Below are positions 20,288-29,600 of a stretch of 32,323 nucleotides of DNA, piece by piece. The translations under genes were made by a program, and so were the position numbers. This DNA comes from Rhizobiaceae bacterium (GTDB lineage Bacteria > Pseudomonadota > Alphaproteobacteria > Rhizobiales > Rhizobiaceae): NCBI GenBank assembly GCA_027000565.1, contig JALTNS010000396.1, positions 1 through 32,323 of the forward strand, given 5' to 3'. The notes beneath the pieces were generated by a model. The model was not told the origin of the DNA. It saw only the letters and a list, made by a program, of their open reading frames with translations, and did no database searches. Each line of letters opens with the position of its first letter. Positions within the stretch are counted from its first letter, which is position 1.

Positions 20288-20773
20288 TTACAATTGTGAC
20301 AGCATCCGCGCTGCGGCGGAAACATCGGCGATACCGGGCTTTTCTTCAATGTTAAGCTGTTGCACTTCGCCGTCCTTGATCAGCATGGAATATCGTCTGG
20401 AACGCACGCCCATGCCACCCACAGACAGGTCCACTTCGAGACCGATTGCCCGGGTAAAATCGCCATTGCCATCGGCGAGATAAGTCAGTTTTCCCTCTCC
20501 ACCGGTAGCCTTGGCCCAATGGCCCATCACATGCACATCGTTGACAGAAACGATGCAAACCTCATCTACACCTTTGTCATTCAACGCATCGAGGTTTTCC
20601 AGATAGCCCGGAAGATGATGGTTGTGACAGGTTGGGGTAAAGGCGCCGGGCACCGCCACAAGCACCACACACCGGCCTTCAAGCAATTGCGATGTGGTAA
20701 TTGTTGATTTTCCCTCTGGGGTCATTACCTGAAATGTGGCGTCGGGAATTTTATCGCCAATTTTGATGGCCAT
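20288..20773 (-). CDS. Peroxiredoxin (AhpC/TSA superfamily, Prx5-like)
   Basis: VPGAFTPTCHNHHLPGYLEN; MGVRSRRYSMLIKDGEV. Confidence 0.93.
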   Translation of the reverse strand: MAIKIGDKIPDATFQVMTPEGKSTITTSQLLEGRCVVLVAVPGAFTPTCHNHHLPGYLENLDALNDKGVDEVCIVSVNDVHVMGHWAKATGGEGKLTYLADGNGDFTRAIGLEVDLSVGGMGVRSRRYSMLIKDGEVQQLNIEEKPGIADVSAAARMLSQL

Positions 20774-20822
20774 TAGCAGTCTCTTTTGTGTTGATATTAT
20801 TGCAACAGATGTGAATCGGAAC

Positions 20823-21647
20823 CTATTGAACCGGTAATAGTTCTTGCTCTATTCCGCGGCCATCTGCAACCAGTGTAAAGCGTAATTTTGTCTCGGTCAG
20901 CACCGCATCGTCGGGAATATCGGTAACATCCAGCAAAAACTGCGCTTTGTTGCCTTCGCGACTGGTCAGTTTGGCAGGTAGCAGATACCAGCCGGCCGGG
21001 CCTTCCACATGCAAATCGACAACGCTGGCATTTTCATCAACGATACTTTCAATCGCCAGCATGTTTGGCTGATTTTCCTGAAACTTTGCTTCCACCACCC
21101 TGAAATCTTGTTTGGGCATGGTGGGAAGCGACCAGGACGCTTCATTGAGAGTACGCGTGACCTCAAATGACGGGCTGGAAATGCCGGGTTCTGTCACTGA
21201 AATATTGGCCTGAACTGGAATGCAGACCACGCCGCACACGCCGATAATGAGGTTCATATTCAGCACAGTTGGCACGTCTGTCGAGGTGGTTTTGATTTCT
21301 ACTGGAAAAACCACCCGGTCCTTGTAGCCGACGGTCTTGCCGCCAATGCCGGTGAAATAGGTCGGCACCGGGTATTTTACAGTCACACTTGATACATTGC
21401 TGGACATGGAAAAATCGAACTGTGGCGGAATGCCGGATTCACCGGGCGAACGCCAATAGGTTTTCCAGCCTTTTTTCAACAACACCTCAAGCGCTGCATC
21501 AATTTTTTGCTCATCGGGTCTTGCAGCGGTAATCAACCGCATTTTGCCCCCGGTTGTGGTAAACCATTCGCTGGTAGCAGCATGTCCAGGCTGTTGTCCA
21601 AAAATGGCAACCAACAGCACCAATCCAAATATCGTTTTCATCATCAT
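20823..21647 (-). CDS. Secreted DsbD alpha-domain-like (DsbC/ScsB-type) protein
   Basis: Signal peptide; KKGWKTYWRSPGESGIPPQFDFS; cysteine pair in GVCGVVCIPVQA; no C-terminal TM or thioredoxin domain. Confidence 0.75.
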   Translation of the reverse strand: MMMKTIFGLVLLVAIFGQQPGHAATSEWFTTTGGKMRLITAARPDEQKIDAALEVLLKKGWKTYWRSPGESGIPPQFDFSMSSNVSSVTVKYPVPTYFTGIGGKTVGYKDRVVFPVEIKTTSTDVPTVLNMNLIIGVCGVVCIPVQANISVTEPGISSPSFEVTRTLNEASWSLPTMPKQDFRVVEAKFQENQPNMLAIESIVDENASVVDLHVEGPAGWYLLPAKLTSREGNKAQFLLDVTDIPDDAVLTETKLRFTLVADGRGIEQELLPVQ

Positions 21648-21827
21648 GCGAAATAGTTAGCCAAATTCGGAATTGAAAACAAAGAAAAGATGATCATCAA
21701 TGGTCATTTTGCTGTGATTAATTGTTATTTTGATGTCCGTGTTATTGAAACAACAGCCACCACAGCGGTTCACATATCACGGGATAGAAGCTAAGCTGCA
21801 TGCAGGTATAAATCCAGGACAGGTAAT

Positions 21828-22412
21828 TTGGACAACAAACTCGATCTTCAAGGCCATTTTCTGATTGCCATGCCTGGCATGAACGATCCGCGTTTTGACC
21901 GCAGTGTCATCTATATGTGTTCCCATTCCGGTGCTGGGGCGATGGGACTGATTATCAACAAGCCGCATGATGACATTTCGCTGGAAGAAATTATCGAACA
22001 ATTAATTGATCAGGATGGTTCGATTGATCAGCTGAATGCTTCGGTAAATCGTAATGATCTGATTTTTCACGGTGGACCGGTGGAACAGGGCCGGGGCTTT
22101 GTTCTGCATTCGGCAGAATACGAGCTGGAATCGACGCAAAAAGTGGCCGAAGGCGTTTCACTCACCGCCTCAATCGATATCCTTCGCGATATCGCCCGCG
22201 GCAACGGCCCGCAAAATGCCCTTTTGACGCTTGGCTATGCCGGTTGGAGCGCAGGTCAGCTTGAAGCAGAAATGGCCCAAAATGGCTGGCTCAGTTGCAA
22301 GGCCACCACCGATATTCTGTTTGATGAAAATTTTGAGAAAAAATACGACCGGGCACTGGCCTTGATGGGCATTGATTCAACCCTGCTTTCAGCGGAAGCA
22401 GGCCACGCCTGA
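21828..22412 (+). CDS. YqgE/AlgH family protein (probable TTG start)
   Basis: GHFLIAMPGMNDPRFDRSVIYMCSHSGAGAMGLIINKP; FHGGPVEQGRGFVLHS; YAGWSAGQLEAE. TTG at 21828 behind AGGACAGG. Confidence 0.95.
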   Translation: MDNKLDLQGHFLIAMPGMNDPRFDRSVIYMCSHSGAGAMGLIINKPHDDISLEEIIEQLIDQDGSIDQLNASVNRNDLIFHGGPVEQGRGFVLHSAEYELESTQKVAEGVSLTASIDILRDIARGNGPQNALLTLGYAGWSAGQLEAEMAQNGWLSCKATTDILFDENFEKKYDRALALMGIDSTLLSAEAGHA

Positions 22413-22450
22413 ATAGTGTCAGGGCCATCCCATGTAAATGATGAGCGACC

Positions 22451-25336
22451 CTAACCGCGGCTGGTTGCCGGGTGATCCTGCAGAAGCGCCTGATAGGCCA
22501 TGCCGTCTTGCATCGGCTTGCCAAAAATATACCCTTGTGCATATTCGCAGCCTAACTGGTAAAGATCGAGCAGGTCGGCTTCTGTTTCAGCCCCTTCGGC
22601 CACAACCTCCATGCCAAGATCATGGGCCATGCCGACAATGGAGCGCAGGATCACCGGACGCCCGGCATGGCTCGAAGGTTGCACAAAAGATTTGTCGATC
22701 TTGATCGTGTCAAACGGAAACCGCATCAGATATGACAAGGACGAATATCCGGTGCCAAAATCATCAAGCGACAACCCGGCGCCTACGGCCTTGAGCCGCC
22801 GCAAAACCAGGGTCATCTGTTCCGGGTTTTCCATAACCATGGATTCGGTCAGTTCCAGTTTCAAAGTACCGGGCATCAATTGTGATTTGCTGATCACGTT
22901 TTTTACATCGTTGATCAAATCGTGGCGCAGCAGTTGCAGGCTGGAAATGTTGATGCTGATAAAAATTGGCACATCACCCAGTTTTTGCTGCCAGTTGGCC
23001 AGCGTTGCTGCGGCCCGTTCCAGAACATGAAGTCCCAGCGGAATTATCAGGCCGGTTTTCTCAGCGATCGGAATGAATTCAATTGGCGGAATGGTGCCGT
23101 GTTTTTGGTGTTCCCACCGCATCAATGCTTCAAATCCGGCAATTGTCTTGGTTTCAAGATCCATGATCGGTTGATAGACCACATCGATTTCACCACGCTC
23201 AAGCGCTTTTCGAAGATCAGCTTCAAGATGCACCATGCCGCTGTGGTCGGCGCGGAACGCCGGTCGAAACGGCTCGATGCGGTCGCCGCCAAAGCGCTTG
23301 GCCTGGAACATGGCGATTTCGGCATCTTTCAACATTTCAGTGGTGCTGGTCTGTTCTGCCGACCAGCTGACCAGACCAATGGATGCGGTGAGCAGAATTT
23401 CCTGGTCGGAAAACGTGATCGGATTTTTCAATGCCTGTTTGCAGGCATCGGCGTAAATGGCAATTTCGTCCGGTTCGGTCTCCGATACCAGCAAAAGCGC
23501 AAACTGGTCAGCCCCCAGCCGGGTGAGGCTGTCCATCGGCTTGAGCAGCCGGGTCAACCGGCGGGAAATGGTCAGCAGAATTGAATCTCCAACCGAGAGT
23601 CCAAGGCTGCCGTTGATACTGGAGAACCGGTCAATATCGATAATCATGACTGTCGGACGAATGGCATCACCGGATGCTGCAAGCTGCATCATGGTATCCA
23701 GCCGGTCGACAAACAACTCGCGGTTGGGCAACCCGGTCAGATTATCGCGCACTGCATCGTGTAAAAGCCGTTCGCTGGCATTTTTGGTTTCTGTTACATC
23801 GGACACAGTGCCCACACAGCGCAGAACCTCGCCGTCAGAGCCGAGGACCGGGCGTGCGCGCAGGGCAAACCAGTGATAGTGATTGTCGGATCCATGCAGG
23901 CGAAAATCCTGGGAAATTTTGCCGCGGCGGTGTTCCAGCACCACATCAAGCGTGGTTTTGAAACGGTCGCGGTCTTCCGGATGCAGCAGCGACAGCCAGT
24001 TGCGCGCCGGGCCGTTCAATTCGCTTTCTGCAACTCCCAGCACGGTTGCTGCCTGAGAACCGGTAAAAATGTGATCACGCTCAACATTCCAGTCCCAGAC
24101 AATGTCGCCGGAACCGGTTAATGCCAGCGCCTGCCGTTCCACATCGCTGACCAGACCCTGTGCCAGCGCACCACCGGCAAAGGCGTGTTGAATAATGGTG
24201 AAGGACAACAGCAGTACAATTAAAACCAGACCGCCGCCAAGGGCCGGCTGGATGATGTCATTGGACAATTGGCCCGAAACCGTAAGCCATGCGCCAAACA
24301 CCCAGATCATGATCAAAATCCATGTCGGGATCAGCAAGATTGCCCGGTCAAACCGCTTGAATGCCAAAAAGAGGATCAGCAGCATGCCAAATATGGCGGT
24401 CAGTGAGAACGAAATTCGGGCAATGCCAGCGGCAATCGGCGGGTCGACAATGGCAACACCAAACAGGATCACCAGTCCCAGGAGCCAGGCAATTGCCACA
24501 TAACTGTAGCGCGCATGCCAGCGATTAAGATGAAGGTAGGCATATAAGAAGACCACCAGACTGGCCGCAAGGAACACCTCGGCCCCGGCGCGCCATGCCT
24601 GTCCGTCTCCAGGTGTGAGTGAAATAACCAGATTGAGAAATCCGAAATCGACACTGATATAAGCCAGGACCGCCCATGCAAGTGCAGCGGTTGCCGGGAA
24701 CATTGAAGATCCCTTGACCACAAATAAAATGGTCAAGAACATCGCCAGCAGGCCGGAAATACCAAGAACAATTCCCCGGTAAAGGGTGTAGCTGTTTTCG
24801 GTATCTTTATAGGCGTTTGGTTCCCACAGGGTAAGTTGCGGCAGGCCGGCTGAATTCAGTTCGGCAACAAATGTGATGATCGCGCCCGGATCAAGGGTCA
24901 GGCGGAATACATCCGAATCATTGCTGGTTTCCCGGTCGAGCGAAAACCCGTCGCTTGGGGTAATCGAGGTAATGCGGACAGACCCCAGGTCCGGCCACAA
25001 AAATCCGGAATTGGAGAGCCTGAAATGGCGGGCGACAATCAACCGGTCCATTTGCTCATCGGTGGTATTGGCAAGCGAAAATACTGCCCAGCTCTGATTG
25101 GGTTTGTCGCCCTTGGCGCGCACCTCAATGCGGCGCACAATGCCATCAACACCGGGAGCGGTAGAGACCTGCAAACGGGCACCGACATTGGGATAAAAAT
25201 CAAGCGCCGGGGTCAGGTCAATGGCAACTGAATCCCGCGTAATTTCAATTGGTTCAAGCGCCTGCGCGGTCAATGTGGCAATCACGACCGCAATCACCGC
25301 GATCAGCGTTTGTGAGAGAAATTTAATCAGGCGCAA
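22451..25336 (-). CDS. Membrane-anchored PAS-GGDEF-EAL protein with periplasmic domain and seven TM helices; predicted c-di-GMP phosphodiesterase
   Basis: Signal peptide, about 170-aa exported domain, seven hydrophobic segments, PAS (DIVWDWNVERDHIFTG...), degenerate GGDEF (RLGADQF), intact EAL motifs (FEALMRWEH, ELTES, DDFGTGYSS, IKIDKSF, EGAET). Confidence 0.93.
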   Translation of the reverse strand: MRLIKFLSQTLIAVIAVVIATLTAQALEPIEITRDSVAIDLTPALDFYPNVGARLQVSTAPGVDGIVRRIEVRAKGDKPNQSWAVFSLANTTDEQMDRLIVARHFRLSNSGFLWPDLGSVRITSITPSDGFSLDRETSNDSDVFRLTLDPGAIITFVAELNSAGLPQLTLWEPNAYKDTENSYTLYRGIVLGISGLLAMFLTILFVVKGSSMFPATAALAWAVLAYISVDFGFLNLVISLTPGDGQAWRAGAEVFLAASLVVFLYAYLHLNRWHARYSYVAIAWLLGLVILFGVAIVDPPIAAGIARISFSLTAIFGMLLILFLAFKRFDRAILLIPTWILIMIWVFGAWLTVSGQLSNDIIQPALGGGLVLIVLLLSFTIIQHAFAGGALAQGLVSDVERQALALTGSGDIVWDWNVERDHIFTGSQAATVLGVAESELNGPARNWLSLLHPEDRDRFKTTLDVVLEHRRGKISQDFRLHGSDNHYHWFALRARPVLGSDGEVLRCVGTVSDVTETKNASERLLHDAVRDNLTGLPNRELFVDRLDTMMQLAASGDAIRPTVMIIDIDRFSSINGSLGLSVGDSILLTISRRLTRLLKPMDSLTRLGADQFALLLVSETEPDEIAIYADACKQALKNPITFSDQEILLTASIGLVSWSAEQTSTTEMLKDAEIAMFQAKRFGGDRIEPFRPAFRADHSGMVHLEADLRKALERGEIDVVYQPIMDLETKTIAGFEALMRWEHQKHGTIPPIEFIPIAEKTGLIIPLGLHVLERAAATLANWQQKLGDVPIFISINISSLQLLRHDLINDVKNVISKSQLMPGTLKLELTESMVMENPEQMTLVLRRLKAVGAGLSLDDFGTGYSSLSYLMRFPFDTIKIDKSFVQPSSHAGRPVILRSIVGMAHDLGMEVVAEGAETEADLLDLYQLGCEYAQGYIFGKPMQDGMAYQALLQDHPATSRG

Positions 25337-25487
25337 AATGCATACTTCCCGGTTGCGAAAAGGCTAACCTTGTCATTATTCGTTGTGCGGCCCTAACACA
25401 AGGTTGTTGATCAGGGTCGATGGTTCATTGAGTATATTTAGGGCAAAAATGCGCCTCAAATGAATGTTACAGGGATTGTGACCAGAC

Positions 25488-26075
25488 CTATTGTCGCGGA
25501 TCGTCAGAAAGTATCGCGTATAATCTGTGATCTTGCCACTGACCATTGATTTTCAGATATTTTCGAACGTTGCCCTCAAACCTAAAGCCGCATTTTTCAA
25601 GCAGCGAAACAGATCGAAGATTGTTTTTGATCGCCGCCGCTTCCAGCCGATGCAGTTTCAGTTCGTCAAACACATAAGGGATGATCCGCCGCACCGCCTT
25701 TTGCATTATGCCCTGACCGGCAAATTCCTCGCCCATCCAGTAACCAAGGGTGCATGACTGGCTGACCCCGCGCCGGATATTGGCAATTGTCAGTCCGCCA
25801 ACAAGTATTTTACCACTTTGGGTAAACAGGAAAAAGCTGATGGCCTTGCCGCTTTTTAATTCGGACTGATAGCGTTTCAACCGGCTTCGAAAAGAACTGC
25901 GTTTGTGTTCGCCCGCATCCCAGGTCGGTTCCCACGGTTGCAAAAATTTCCGGCTCGCCGTGCGCAGTGCCAACCATTGCTCAAAATCTTCCATCCGCGG
26001 CATGCGCAGCAGTACCCCGTCTGCATGCAGTATGCCGGGGTCTTCGTGGAGCGATTTGAATTTGAGCAGTTTCAT
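25488..26075 (-). CDS. GNAT N-acetyltransferase (RimJ/RimL-like)
   Basis: LGYWMGEEFAGQGIMQKAVRRIIPYVFDELKLHRLEAAAIKNNLRSVSLLEKCGFRFEG. Start trimmed to MKLLKFKS. Confidence 0.93.
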   Translation of the reverse strand: MKLLKFKSLHEDPGILHADGVLLRMPRMEDFEQWLALRTASRKFLQPWEPTWDAGEHKRSSFRSRLKRYQSELKSGKAISFFLFTQSGKILVGGLTIANIRRGVSQSCTLGYWMGEEFAGQGIMQKAVRRIIPYVFDELKLHRLEAAAIKNNLRSVSLLEKCGFRFEGNVRKYLKINGQWQDHRLYAILSDDPRQ

Positions 26076-26079
26076 TGGT

Positions 26080-27363
26080 CTATTGCGCAGCAATCCGGGA
26101 GGTTATATTGAGCCGCTCGCCGATTTCGCGTTGGCTCATCAGATTATCAATCGGGCCAATGGCGGCAAGGGTTGGAACAGATTCGCTAAACAGTCTCCTG
26201 GCCAGATCGGCCAGCCGGTCCGGGGTGATGGCTGCAAGCCGGTCCAGCAATTCTTCATTCGGGATAGGCTTGCCAAACAACAAGACCTGACGGGCAATCT
26301 GGCCAGCCCGCGCTGCCGGGCTTTCAAGGCTCATCAGCAATCCGGCGCTGATTTGGGCGCGGGCGCGGTCTACTTCTTTTTGTTCAATGTGCTCGCCCAC
26401 ATGTTGCAATTCGTCTAGTATCACCGGCATCAATTCGCCGATATCGCCTTCGCCGGTGGCCGCATGCAGTCCAAATACGCCGGTGTCGGAAAAGCCCCAG
26501 TGAAAGGCATGGATCGAATAACAAAGGCCGCGTTTTTCACGGACCTCCTGAAACAGCCGCGATGACATGCCGCCGCCCAGCAATGTCGCCAGAAATTGCG
26601 AGGCATAATAATCGCGCACGTGGTAGGCGCGGCCCTCAAATCCGATGAGAATTTGCGCTTCCATCTGTTCGCGTTTGGCAAGGTGTTCACCACCGGTATA
26701 AATTCCCGCAACCGGCTCTGTGGTTTTATCATTGCTGAAGGCAGAAAACCGGTCTTCGCAAAGCTTGACGATTTCGTCGTGATCCACATTGCCGGCGGCT
26801 GAAAACACCATGTTCGGTGCCAGGTAGTGTTTGGCAAGATAGTTGCTCAAATCATCTGCAGTAAACCCGGTGACTGTTTCGCTGGTGCCAAGAATTGGCC
26901 GCCCGATCGGTTGGCCGGAAAACACCGTTTCCTGAAAATTGTCAAATACCAGATCTTCCGGAGAATCTGTTGCCGCGCCGATTTCCTGCAGGATGACATG
27001 CTGTTCGCGCTTGAGTTCTTCAGTGTCAAATACCGAATTTGTCAGAATATCGGAAAGAATATCGATCGCCAGCGGCACATCGTTTTTTAGTACCCGGGCA
27101 TAAAACGCGGTGGTTTCAACACTGGTAGCTGCATTGACATCGCCGCCGGTACTTTCGATTTCTTCGGCAATCTGCCGTGCTGTGCGGGTGGTAGTACCCT
27201 TGAAAGCCATGTGCTCAAGGAAATGGGCAATGCCATGTTCATGGGCAGTTTCATCTCTGGCGCCGGCCTTGACCCAGACGCCGAGAGCAGCACTTTCAAG
27301 ATGTGGCATGGTTTCCGTCACAACGGTCATGCCGTTGGACAGTACTGATACTTGTACAGGCAT
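26080..27363 (-). CDS. M16 family zinc peptidase (mitochondrial-processing-peptidase-like)
   Basis: Inverted zinc motif HFLEHMAFKGT; C-terminal half with RGLCYSIHAFHWGFSDTGVFGLH. Confidence 0.96.
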   Translation of the reverse strand: MPVQVSVLSNGMTVVTETMPHLESAALGVWVKAGARDETAHEHGIAHFLEHMAFKGTTTRTARQIAEEIESTGGDVNAATSVETTAFYARVLKNDVPLAIDILSDILTNSVFDTEELKREQHVILQEIGAATDSPEDLVFDNFQETVFSGQPIGRPILGTSETVTGFTADDLSNYLAKHYLAPNMVFSAAGNVDHDEIVKLCEDRFSAFSNDKTTEPVAGIYTGGEHLAKREQMEAQILIGFEGRAYHVRDYYASQFLATLLGGGMSSRLFQEVREKRGLCYSIHAFHWGFSDTGVFGLHAATGEGDIGELMPVILDELQHVGEHIEQKEVDRARAQISAGLLMSLESPAARAGQIARQVLLFGKPIPNEELLDRLAAITPDRLADLARRLFSESVPTLAAIGPIDNLMSQREIGERLNITSRIAAQ

Positions 27364-27413
27364 TTAAATTCAAACCTCCGCCGGTCGAGTTGCCCTTGCG
27401 AGCTCGCTCCCGG

Positions 27414-28811
27414 CTAATTTACGACCCTTGACCGGGTCTCCACATGTTTTTCAATGGCTTCCAGATCATTGTCAATGATTTTGAAATGTTCGTGGCATTG
27501 CATCATTGCCTTTTGCCATTCGGGCAAGGTCGGTGTGATACCGGTGGCTTTTTCGATTGCTGCGGGGAATTTTGCCGGATGCGCGGTTGAAAGCGTGATC
27601 ATCGGGGCATCCGGGCGCTGGAACTTGCGCGCCACTCCAAGTGCAATTGCCGTATGTGGATCGAGCAAATAACCGCTTTCCCGCAGGGTTGATTGGATCA
27701 GCGCGGAACATTCCTCTTCGCTAGACCGTCCGGCATCAAATTCAGCGCGGATTGTATTGATGGTATCATCGACTATGGTGAACGAACCGGACTGGGCAAG
27801 CCCGTCCATATAGCGTTTGACCTGTTGTTCATCGCGCCCCGACGCCTCAAACAACAAACGCTCAAAGTTTGATGAAACCTGAATGTCCATGCTTGGCGAT
27901 GTGGTCGCACTAACCCCGGTAACTTCGTAACGCCCGGTTTCAAGCGTTCTGGCAAGAATGTCGTTTTTATTGGTGGCAATCACCAGATCGTTGACCGGCA
28001 GGCCCATTTTTTTTGCCACATATCCGGCAAACACATCGCCAAAATTGCCGGTTGGCACGGTGAATGAAACTTTTCTGGATGGTGCGCCAAGGGCGGTTGC
28101 GGCAACAAAATAATAAACCACCTGGGCCATGATACGGCCCCAGTTGATCGAATTAACACCGGAAAGTTTGACCCTGTCGCGAAAACTCCGGTCCTTGAAC
28201 ATGGCTTTCAGCAAAGCCTGACAATCGTCAAAGTTACCCCGCACCGCCAGCGCGTGAACATTGGCCTCATCCACCGTGGTCATCTGCCGTTGTTGAACCG
28301 GAGAAACCTTGCCTTCCGGAAACAGGATAAAAACATCGACATTGTCGCGACCGCGAAACGCCTCGATTGCCGCCCCGCCGGTATCGCCCGATGTGGCACC
28401 AACAATGGTCGCCCGCTCACCGCGGCATTGCAGTACGTGGTCCATCATTCGCGCCAGCAATTGCATGGCGACATCTTTGAACGCCATGGTCGGGCCGTGA
28501 TAAAGTTCCAGTATCCATTCATTGCTGCCGGTTTGCACCAGCGGGGTAACTGCCGGATGATGAAAGCTGGTATAGGCCTCATCAACCATCGAATGAAAAT
28601 CAGCATCGGCAATTTCGCCGCCCACAAAGGGTGCCAGAACCGCCTTGGCAATTTCTGTATAGGGTTTGCCGGCAAAGCTCGCGATTTCATCATCGCTTAA
28701 CTGCGGCCAGGTTTCCGGCACATAAAGGCCGCCATCGCTGGCAAGACCTGCCAGCATTGTATCGCAAAAACCAAGTATCGGCGCATCGCCACGGGTGCTG
28801 ACAAATTTCAT
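27414..28811 (-). CDS. thrC: Threonine synthase
   Basis: MKFVSTRGDAPILGFCDTMLAGLASDGGLYVPE; PLP lysine context YHGPTMAFKDVAMQLLARMMD; VGATSGDTGGAAIEAF. Start trimmed to MKFVST. Confidence 0.97.
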   Translation of the reverse strand: MKFVSTRGDAPILGFCDTMLAGLASDGGLYVPETWPQLSDDEIASFAGKPYTEIAKAVLAPFVGGEIADADFHSMVDEAYTSFHHPAVTPLVQTGSNEWILELYHGPTMAFKDVAMQLLARMMDHVLQCRGERATIVGATSGDTGGAAIEAFRGRDNVDVFILFPEGKVSPVQQRQMTTVDEANVHALAVRGNFDDCQALLKAMFKDRSFRDRVKLSGVNSINWGRIMAQVVYYFVAATALGAPSRKVSFTVPTGNFGDVFAGYVAKKMGLPVNDLVIATNKNDILARTLETGRYEVTGVSATTSPSMDIQVSSNFERLLFEASGRDEQQVKRYMDGLAQSGSFTIVDDTINTIRAEFDAGRSSEEECSALIQSTLRESGYLLDPHTAIALGVARKFQRPDAPMITLSTAHPAKFPAAIEKATGITPTLPEWQKAMMQCHEHFKIIDNDLEAIEKHVETRSRVVN

Positions 28812-28976
28812 TGCTGTTCTCGGTGCGGAATTGGGTTGCTGCAAAGTTGCGGCATCCTCTAACCCTAATACCGGCAGGGAGCAAGCTTGGCCTCGATATC
28901 TCCCAAAAACTTGTTGCGCAGCAATCTCGCAATCGGCTAGTTGTTGGGCTATAGAGACTAATCGAGCAGCAACAAT

Positions 28977-29579
28977 GTGAGTAATAAAGTGACCGGAAAT
29001 CCAAACCCTGTATCTTTACGTAACAGTGCAATCCTGTTGTTGGCGGTTCTGGCCGGTTGCAATACCACCGGCGACAGCGGTGTTTTGCAAAGTGCTACAA
29101 AGCCGGCTGACAATATAAACCCGGAAAACCCGACCCAGAGCACCAGGCAGCTCAATACAAGAACCGATTTAACCGACTATTGCCCGAAAATCAGCTTGCA
29201 GGAAGGCACCGCGATTTACCGGGTGTATGAGCCAAGGGCGAAAGAGAAAAATGCCGACACGCTGAGATATCAGGCGACCATATCGCGTTTTTCCCGCAAT
29301 TGTTCGTACGAGCAGGGAAAATTGCGCATGAGTATTGGCGTTGCCGGGCGATTGATTTCCGGCCCGTCGGGAGCAACCGGGACATTCAAATTGCCCCTGC
29401 GCATTGCGATAAAATCCGGCGAGGAAATGGTGTTCAACAAATTGTACAAACCTGATGCGACCATTGCTGCCGGTAAGGCCAATGGCAACTTCTCGTTTGT
29501 CGATAACGAAGTATGGTTGCCGGCACCAACCGCCCGAAGCCTTCGGGTACGGGTCGGATTTGACGACACCGCGAAATAA
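28977..29579 (+). CDS. Putative lipoprotein of unknown function
   Basis: N-terminal hydrophobic segment and lipobox (ILLLAVLAGC). GTG start assumed. Confidence 0.65.
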   Translation: MSNKVTGNPNPVSLRNSAILLLAVLAGCNTTGDSGVLQSATKPADNINPENPTQSTRQLNTRTDLTDYCPKISLQEGTAIYRVYEPRAKEKNADTLRYQATISRFSRNCSYEQGKLRMSIGVAGRLISGPSGATGTFKLPLRIAIKSGEEMVFNKLYKPDATIAAGKANGNFSFVDNEVWLPAPTARSLRVRVGFDDTAK

Positions 29580-29595
29580 ACACCTGTTCCGGTGT
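29580..29595. terminator. Possible bidirectional terminator between the convergent lipoprotein and HAD genes
   Basis: ACACC-tgttcc-GGTGT; followed by cggtttt on + and by TTATTT on -. Confidence 0.5.
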
Positions 29596-29600
29596 CGGTT

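Noticed and set aside
21689-21805. Palindromes GATGATCATC (21689-21698) and CTGCATGCAG (21796-21805) in the yqgE upstream region
   Set aside because: Ten-bp palindromes are expected by chance over a window of this size; no second copy or spacing pattern supports an operator.
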